DNA of 64,000 nt from NCBI GenBank assembly GCA_023078555.1, contig CM041202.1, forward strand, positions 4,708,022-4,772,021, given 5' to 3'. Positions 57,874 through 64,000 of this stretch are shown here, one piece after another (the first letter of the stretch is position 1; each line of letters opens with the position of its first letter). The position numbers were made by a program, and so were the translations under genes. Source of the DNA: Ulva prolifera. Its lineage: Eukaryota; Chlorophyta; Ulvophyceae; Ulvales; Ulvaceae. The notes under the pieces are model-generated. The model did no database searches. It had not been told where the DNA came from and worked only from the letters and a program-made list of their open reading frames with translations.

Positions 57874-58221
57874 TGTCACAATGCATGCGCCTGCGGGCAG
57901 CAGCGTGGTTACAGGTGCACCCATGCACGATCGGTCCGCGGATCAAGTGCAGGGGTAAGCCGCCAGTAGGATTGTCCCGGAGTAGTGAGGGAGATCCTGC
58001 GAGAATCTCCCGCCGTAATCTTGACTATTCAGTGTGCATATATGGCTGTGCACACACAGAGCTGTAACCATTTTCTTCACTGTTTCACGGTACTAGCAGT
58101 ATCCAATCTCTTCCTCGCATTCCTCGGTTCTACCTCTGTGCGCAGCAGGTTATGGAATGCTGGTTACCTGACTTGACTTAAGAATGCGCGTCTGACCTGC
58201 AGATAGATAGCCTTTCTGACA
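57874..58221 (+). repeat. 3' LTR of E3 (subfamily I)
   Basis: 348 bp, TGTCACAATGCATGCGCC to CCTTTCTGACA, preceded by polypurine tract ATGGGGGAG and followed by TSD CGAGC. Confidence 0.95.
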
Positions 58222-59235
58222 CGAGCGACAGCGCCGAGGCCAACGCCTCCGACATGCAATGCTCTTCACAGCCGACGATATCACAATGATGCAAAGCGAC
58301 GAACTGGACGCGATTGTCGCCGCCCTTGACAAAGTCAACTTCCGTGGCGTGTTTGTCATCACAGGCAACTGTGCATAATTAGGCGCCGTGATGCCAGGTA
58401 CGATAGACTATCTTCTAGCGAGGCGTATCCAAATTACACTTCTTCATCAACGAGTTGCAATTATCATAGTTTCTGCCTTTTGAACTGAAATGTTCCTCTC
58501 CACTCCTAGATCTCTCACACTCCCATACATATTACGTACAAATGCGTCTCACATTCCAACACTGTAACGCCGTTGCTTGACCTGCAGGAGTAGACCTTGC
58601 GACCATTCGCGCATACGCACTCAAGAAAGCCAACTTTTGGCCGCGTTTCCGCCACCTCCATCTCCAACAGCAGATGCGTGCGCAAGGCGACTCTGAGCTC
58701 CGAAACTGGCAGCGTCGCAACGGCTACGGCGAGCTTCCAAAATGCGACCACCACGAGAACCCGATCCAACGCATACGGCTACCTACGCGCATCTTCCCCG
58801 TGCCCGGTGGGCGCGCCCGTCCACATACAACACACCATCGATCGCACCGCGGGCCTCGTCAAGGGCGCCCTAGCAGATGTGGTGCAGACACAACGTCACC
58901 TCGTGTACGTCCGTTTACGTCAGACCGGTGCCATCTGGCCTCTATGCCGCACCACAATGAGACTCGCACCGCCGCACCTCCCGATCCAAGTCAACCGAAA
59001 CCAGATATCTCTCCGCCTAGCTTGAGCATCGACAGTGCACAGCATCCAGGGCGACGACCTCGACAAGGTCTTCATCGACCTCCGGCACCCCATCTTCGCA
59101 CATGGGCAACTTGAAGTTTGCGTTAGCAGAGGACACAGCCGTGACCAGACGCTCTTCCTAGTCAACGCAGAAGACATGCACGACGACGAGTTTGAAACGA
59201 ACAACGTCGTCATCCCTGATCTATTCACAAATTAA

Positions 59236-60785
59236 CGTTATCAAATTTTAGCATCCTACTTCATATCACATGTGTAACAAAATTGAGGTGTCTGTTGTGC
59301 GTTTTGTCAACTGACATCATTGTCATCCCTAATCTATCAACGAACTTTATGCTTTCCTTTCTTACACTCATTCACTCTTCTATATTCACAAAGTCGCATT
59401 TGTGGTGATACTATGCAAATTACATAACATATTTTCGTCTATGCTGTCACTTTGCAAGCAATCAACAAAGCATGCAATTGCATAGTGAGAATTGCATAGT
59501 GAGAATTGCTGCAAAAATATTCTAAGCATTTTCAGCGGTATATCAACTGCAATGTATCGACTCACTACCTAACTTGCAACATATGTAGATGTAGCTGTAT
59601 GTAATTGCTAATGCAAACCTGCATATTAATCACCAAGCCATATCACACCACGGTACCACCACACACATTCTCAACTACTGCAATCAAAGTTTGCCATCAT
59701 AATTCGTAATTTGTAATATGCCATGTAAATTTTTTTAAAATGTATCTGCTATGTTTGACGCGTCTGCTGGTCAACCACACATAATATGTCAACGTTAACA
59801 ATTGCTTCATTTATGCTTGAATTGCACATCAGTACCTGCGATACTGAATGGTCGCTACATAAAATTGTTGCTACAATGATATTTGAGTTTTCCTGGTTCA
59901 TGCTCGTTCACTCTTCTATGTTAACGAAGTCGCGTTTGTGATGATACTATGCAAATTTCATCACATACTTTCGTCTATACAGCCACTTTAAAAGCAATCA
60001 ACAACGCATGCAATGGCATACTGAGAATTGCTGCAAACATATTCCACACATTCGCATCCGCATATCACCTGCAATGTATCAACTACCTGACTTGCAACTA
60101 CCTGACTTAAACGCCAAAGCGACGGACCTCTACAGCTGTAATTTGCGTTCCTAAACCTGCGCATTACACGTTCCTAGCTCAGCCGCAGATACGCTACAGG
60201 TCTATGCTATTGGTCGCTTCAGCAACACGCTCCAGCTACAGTTGCTTTTCAAGTACGCAACTCATTCAATGCTTCTAGTTGACGTATACCTATTCGGTCT
60301 TCTGTGATTTGATCGTTGAAGCCTTCAAACGTTACCTGATAGCATCGCGTCCACACAACCACTTCGCAAACACCAACAGCAACAGCAACATACACCTACA
60401 CAATCGTATGGTTTGCTGCGAAATCTAGCCACACATATGTTACTTTGTACAAACTGCACGACCGCATCAGTTGCAACCGCATTGCTCCTCTACATACGAC
60501 GCTAATGCAAATGTATCCTCAAGCATCCATCGAGCAGTAACAATACCTCTATAAATGATATCCAAGTGCTCGCTGACGCATATGTACTTAGACCTGCATG
60601 CTCTGCTGCGTTATCTAACGCTGCAGCCTCATTTCCCCTGTAGCCACTGCGCTGTCTGCAGCTCTCCGCCTCGGTGGTGAACGCCATCGCAGCATATGAA
60701 CGCCAAATAAGCTGCCAACGCTTCTGAACTTATTCAATGTATCTGTCGTGTTCGCCGTCGCCTATGTGTTACATCTACCGCCACG
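59236..60785. repeat. AT-rich stretch with ~210-bp direct repeats
   Basis: 59363-59580 and 59899-60110 are direct copies, diverged. They share TTCACTCTTCTAT, GATACTATGCAAATT, TTTCGTCTAT, GCAATCAACAA and GCATGCAAT. No coding frame stands out. It lies just 3' of the helicase and may be the noncoding tail of the same Helitron-like element, but I found no clear terminal hairpin plus CTRR end. Confidence 0.5.
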
Positions 60786-61541
60786 ATGGCTAACGCTTTC
60801 AAATTATTTTCGTTCCTCCACATGGAACAGATCGCAGCATTCGGTGCATCAGTTCTAGACCTTTGCGAAGATGATGACATCAAGGCCATGCACACTCGGG
60901 ATGACTGCATCCACTATAAACGCCGAACGTGCCGGCATACATCAACAGAATTCTCGATACACAACTATTCAGACTGATTTCAAAAACCATCACACAAGAG
61001 ACCTGACAACATTTCCCCCAAATGTCTTCCTTGAGGAAGCATTTACTGCCATTCTCAATGACACTCCAACTGATGTCAAGATATACACTTGCGAAGATCA
61101 AGTGAAGAACATCGGTGGGTCATATCCTTCCTCAATCCAGCGCCGTGCTGCAATAGCGAAACATTTCCATTTGCATATACCTTCAACTTACGACACCTCA
61201 ACTGAAACACATCGATATCACTGCCGCATGTAGGTCTGCAATGGGACAGCGCGTACAAATTATGCGAAATATACCACATGGGTCAAGACATTCCAACTCT
61301 CAAGAATGCCGTCAAATCCACCGATCCCGACAAAGCTATCAAGACACTCTTTGACAAAGCGTTCGCTTTGTACTAGACGTTCGCCAGCCACAACCACATC
61401 AAAGTCTCAGGCATCACAATGCCTGCTTTCAAAGACGTTGCAGCACAAGACTCCGACGCCTTCGTAGTTTTTGACCGCGACATGGCCGTTCAACTGAAGC
61501 CTCCCAAACGCAGAAGAATCTTAGAAAAGTTTGGTATTTAG
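60786..61541 (+). pseudogene. Unrecognised decayed gene with basic C-terminus
   Basis: Coding-like sequence in successive frames: MANAFKLFSFLHMEQIAAFG (60786 onward), then FPPNVFLEEAFTAILNDTPT and QVKNIGGSYPSSIQRRAAIA (60871-61233 frame), then VGLQWDSAYKLCEIYHMGQD (about 61230). A TAG at about 61373 interrupts the last frame, which ends in AVQLKPPKRRRILEKFGI and TAG at 61539-61541. The basic KRRR patch could be a nuclear localisation signal. Frameshifts near 60960 and 61205 could be real damage or small introns. I do not recognise the family. It follows the helicase on the same strand and may be cargo of the same mobile element or a separate gene. Confidence 0.4.
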
Positions 61542-62340
61542 TTGCACTTTATAGCAGCTACATAGTGATGTGTTATGTGTTGCCATCGTAGCACGTTATA
61601 GCATGCCTCCTCTGTAACCTACTCCATGTTGTTGTGTACTGTCATGATCTTACAAAGGCCCTGCACCAAGATGGTTCCAAGGCAGCTAGGCATGTGAGTG
61701 GCCTAGACAACACAAGCTTATGAGCCAAAGTCATAGGGAGTAAGATGAACTAATTGTCACCATGCGAATTTATGCAGTTTTAAGTGCTAATGCAATGCCG
61801 TAAAGTACCTATGAGAACGCCAGTCTTGCTTGATCTTGACTTGGTACTGCTTGACTTGAACTCGAATCTTGTATCTTGATATCTTAATTAGTTTGAATGC
61901 ACCATCTTCCACTCCCTTTCAACACTGCTCCGCACCGACGCCTTTGCTTCCCCTTACATGCTCATAACGCAGAGCACTGCCTATTCTTCACTGTTAGCTC
62001 GGCATGTCACAACATAGAGGCCATTCATCCCGATTTAGTATAATTAATTTCGTTCTCAGCCCCAATCCTCAAGAATGAGAAGGCTTATGGGCACTGCAAC
62101 TACACCAAGCAGTGCAGAGACAAGCGTGCATCAGAGCTGATGGCACGGCTGGGCGCACAGTGGCACATGCATGCATGTGATGTGCGTGTTGTGTTGTGAA
62201 CCAGGCCTGCAACAAACATGTCTCAGTGTTGTTGTGGTGGCAGGTCCAATGTATCCAACACTTGAAATAGACAATTACCCGCCTTGCCCGTGATGTGTCC
62301 GGCTGGGTGTTCTTAGGCCTTGCCACTCTAAACTTTGTGA
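61542..62340. other. Unassigned stretch
   Basis: No supported coding frame or repeat boundary. The minus-strand frame 62326-62069 may be a continuation of the neighbouring element's decayed ORF. Confidence 0.4.
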
Positions 62341-63284
62341 CAGATCCGCGTGGGCGTCCTCTCTTGCTTTTTGGTGGCTAAGCAACTTGATGTTCTTGGT
62401 TGATATTCTCATTCATGTCAATGGCAGCGGTTCCAGATGTGTCCCGGTCTAAATTTGCCACGGCTTTGGTTCTGCTGGCCACAACTTTGATTCCCTCTGA
62501 TTGATGTTTCAAGCAGAACTGTTTTGCCCGGGCTCCTGTTTGCATGTGAATCTTCCGCTGCTTTTTAGCAATGAGCTCCTCCCTAGTGGGCATTGGTGCA
62601 CGCATCTGCCACTGCCTCTCGTTGGTCTTGCCGCATCCTCGCGCCGGCTTCTAGAGCATCCGTTTTGCGAACGATGAACGCTTCCAAGCCCTGCGTTTGC
62701 CCGCGCTTATCGTGCAAATGTTGAACGACATCATCTTCCTCTTCACCGCGACTCTGCTGGCCATCGTCGCTAGGCAGACTCGATTCAATGTTGCACTGAC
62801 TATCGCCAATCTCATGCACTGCAGTATAAAGATCTGGATCATAGTTGACGTACTCATCGTAATTGTAGCTTTCATCACCGTACTGTTGTTCGTGTACATC
62901 GGCATATTCTCCGATGCTGTCACTGTCCAACATGGTTGCTAGACACACAACTTCACGATTGGCGACAAAGCAGTTTCAATGTGCGAATTGTTGGCATAGA
63001 GACACACCAGCTGATGTGTTCTAGTGGCAGCATGTCCCTTACATTTACTTCGGTGCTAATTTTCAAACAAGTGCCGTGTGTCACCGCGCTACAGCGCGCT
63101 GCACCGCTGGTACAGCAGGTCGCGCGCTCTGCACACGCGCCTTCGTTATGTGCAACGCTCAGATGTTACTCCGAGTCTCCGAAAAATTTAAAACACCTAT
63201 AACGGTGGCCAAATTGGCGTGCCCCAGATATATTTTGTGCACAATAACGCTGGCCTCGATGTCGATGGGTTTGATTTAGTACGG
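62341..63284 (-). mobile_element. TIR element with acidic ORF, longer copy, far end not found
   Basis: On the minus strand the element starts at 63284 with CCGTACTAAATCAAACCCAT after TA (63285-63286). For its first ~700 bases it matches 31913-32482 closely, including GGCACGCCAATTTGGCCACC and GCGCGCTGTAGCGCGGTGAC. Its coding part runs further than in the short copy. The opposite TIR is not visible, so it is truncated or its end has diverged. Confidence 0.7.
62583..62948 (-). CDS. Acidic ORF of the TIR element
   Basis: 121 codons. The N-terminus is acidic and Tyr-rich (DSDSIGEYADVHEQQYGDES, EIGDSQCNIESSLPSDDGQQ). It is followed by RGEEEDDVVQHLHDKRGQTQ and a charged helix-like end. In the next frame (62605-62378) the reading continues as MPTREELIAKKQRKIHMQTG, and past a TAG comes KSKRGRPRGS (about 62375-62345), which looks like an AT-hook. 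So this is probably one decayed DNA-binding or transposase-associated protein. The two copies share the frame, which argues that it once coded. No catalytic DDE motif is seen. Confidence 0.5.
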   Translation of the reverse strand: MCLATMLDSDSIGEYADVHEQQYGDESYNYDEYVNYDPDLYTAVHEIGDSQCNIESSLPSDDGQQSRGEEEDDVVQHLHDKRGQTQGLEAFIVRKTDALEAGARMRQDQREAVADACTNAH

Positions 63285-63610
63285 TACAAGCACCTAATTA
63301 AAGCGCATTAACTTGTGTTCGTGTGCATGATTAAGTGCACTTCTACTTTGAGATGGACTCGCTCAGGAGCGCCATTGTGACTGTGATTGAGATGGTCGAC
63401 ATAGTGCACTCTTAGCCACATCGATCGTCATCGCACGATGCTTTGTATGCTTGCATTTCGTGGGCACAATCTTTCAAAATGTATAGACACGAACATCAGT
63501 TTGTACATGATATTTACATTGCGAATTTAATGATCAATAATTTTGAATAATTGTGCACACCAAACGCAACTGGCTATAACGACTAGCCTGCGCAAGAGTG
63601 AGGTGCCACC

Positions 63611-63975
63611 TTACAACAATGGTGCACGACCAAACCGTTTCCGATCAAGTAGCTGTACAATTTTGGTCAGAGCAAGCCTGCTGTCCATGTACATCAGGAT
63701 ATTCAGCATCAAATGAACGTCCAGACAAAGGAAACCAAGGTCAAATATTAGCAACACTGAACACATCATGGGTGGCTGAATAGGTAGGAGGCAGCTGCAA
63801 TTGAATAGCGCCAAGATTGACAACTTCGGTGGCAGGGAAGGGCCCAATGTACTTTGGAAGCAGCTTGGCACTCTTGATAGAAGAACAACACATGGGCAGC
63901 ACTCGGATGGAAACCTTGACCAGGTCTCCAGCATGGTACACACGAGTATTTAGCAGCGGCCCATATGCAACTCAA
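63611..63975 (-). pseudogene. Gypsy integrase C-terminus, minus strand, runs off the window
   Basis: Minus-strand frame 63941-63741 reads AGDLVKVSIRVLP, then AKLLPKYIGPFPATEVVNLG and IQLQLPPTYSATHDVF, the GPF/Y module of Ty3/gypsy integrase (compare FVGPFSVTEVVGPNAYRIQL at the window start). It shifts frame at about 63740 and continues with VQLLDRKRFGRAPLL (about 63655-63611), matching VQVLDRRRHGRTP of copy 1. The rest of pol would lie beyond the right edge of the window. Confidence 0.8.
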
Positions 63976-64000
63976 TCATGATTACACGGGCATGCTCCAC

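Larger units (their letters stand above)
44259..58221 (+). mobile_element. Ty1/copia element E3, carrying three later insertions
   Basis: Bounded by its own LTRs and by a perfect 5-bp TSD CGAGC (44254-44258, 58222-58226). After subtracting LTR B, E2, LTR C and LTR D it is about 6.3 kb: 5' LTR, primer binding site at 51903, gag-protease-integrase-RT-RNase H, polypurine tract ATGGGGGAG, 3' LTR. Its two LTRs differ at roughly 13 sites plus one single-base indel, so it is older than E2. It is inserted in a helicase pseudogene. Confidence 0.95.
44087..59235 (+). pseudogene. Helitron-type PIF1 helicase, 5'-truncated, split by E3
   Basis: Superfamily 1B helicase remnant in two parts, 44087-44258 and 58227-59235, rejoined when E3 and one CGAGC copy are removed. 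Motifs in order: VRALATAFPAKVATRF...GGQTIHYWTGL (Ia region, about 44102-44185); LFTADDITMMQSDEL (Walker B-like, about 58264-58310); VFVITGNCA, then a TAA where Gln is expected, then LGAV (about 58350-58390); LQQQMRAQGDSELRNWQRRN (about 58662-58720); GAPVHIQHTIDRTAGLVKG (about 58811-58867); TVHSIQGDDLDKVFIDL (about 59033-59080); FAHGQLEVCVSRGHSRDQTL (motif VI, about 59094-59155); and a C-terminal NNVVIPDLF. The last segment resembles the NVVY-type end of Helitron helicases. There is a frameshift near 58795 and stops at 58376 and 59023. 58400-58585 does not align and could be an intron. The Walker A part is missing on the left. Nonfunctional. Confidence 0.8.

Overview
This is a piece of a repeat-rich eukaryotic nuclear genome. 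The evidence is spliced coding exons with GT-AG introns of 2.7, 8.8 and 8.3 kb, long di-, tetra- and hexanucleotide microsatellites, Ty1/copia and Ty3/gypsy retrotransposons, hAT-, Tc1/mariner- and Mutator-type terminal inverted repeat (TIR) elements, a Helitron-type helicase remnant and a tRNA-derived SINE. There is nothing operon-like. The sequence alone does not let me name the lineage.

The one intact host gene I can support lies on the minus strand from 42886 down to 22247. Four in-phase exons (42886-42677, 39946-39776, 30949-30668, 22384-22247) join into about 266 residues of an OTUD6-type ovarian-tumour (OTU) deubiquitinase. It has an N-terminal coiled coil, a DGNC catalytic-cysteine motif and a C-terminal HYNSV histidine motif. 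About 98% of the locus is intron filled with transposons.

Layout: 0-1.7 kb decayed gypsy integrase; 3.1-4.8 kb Mutator-like element carrying a solo copia LTR; 4.8-5.5 kb a 540-bp (ACACGC)n/(AC)n array between two copies of a direct repeat; 5.5-11.5 kb decayed copia element E1 (minus) carrying a solo LTR; 13.1-15.7 kb a (TACC)n array, composite hairpin-ended repeats and a Tc1/mariner-like element; 15.7-21.7 kb one fossil gypsy copy cut into pieces by a solo LTR, a mariner-like element, a SINE and four hAT-like elements; 22.2-42.9 kb the OTU gene and its transposon-filled introns; 44.1-59.2 kb a Helitron-type PIF1 helicase pseudogene split by copia element E3; 59.2-63.3 kb direct repeats, an unrecognised decayed ORF and a TIR element with an acidic ORF; 63.6 kb to the end another gypsy integrase tail.

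The clearest structure is the 44.1-58.2 kb nest, which can be unpicked from exact target-site duplications (TSDs): helicase < E3 (+, TSD CGAGC) < solo LTR B (agcct/accct) < E2 (-, TSD GCGTC) < solo LTR C (GCACA), plus solo LTR D (GGGGG) in the E3 body. E2 LTRs differ at 5 of 349 positions and E3 LTRs at roughly 13, which agrees with the nesting order. Two LTR subfamilies are visible, and the younger one inserts into the older. All family assignments come from motifs, TIRs and TSDs read by eye; no database search was done.
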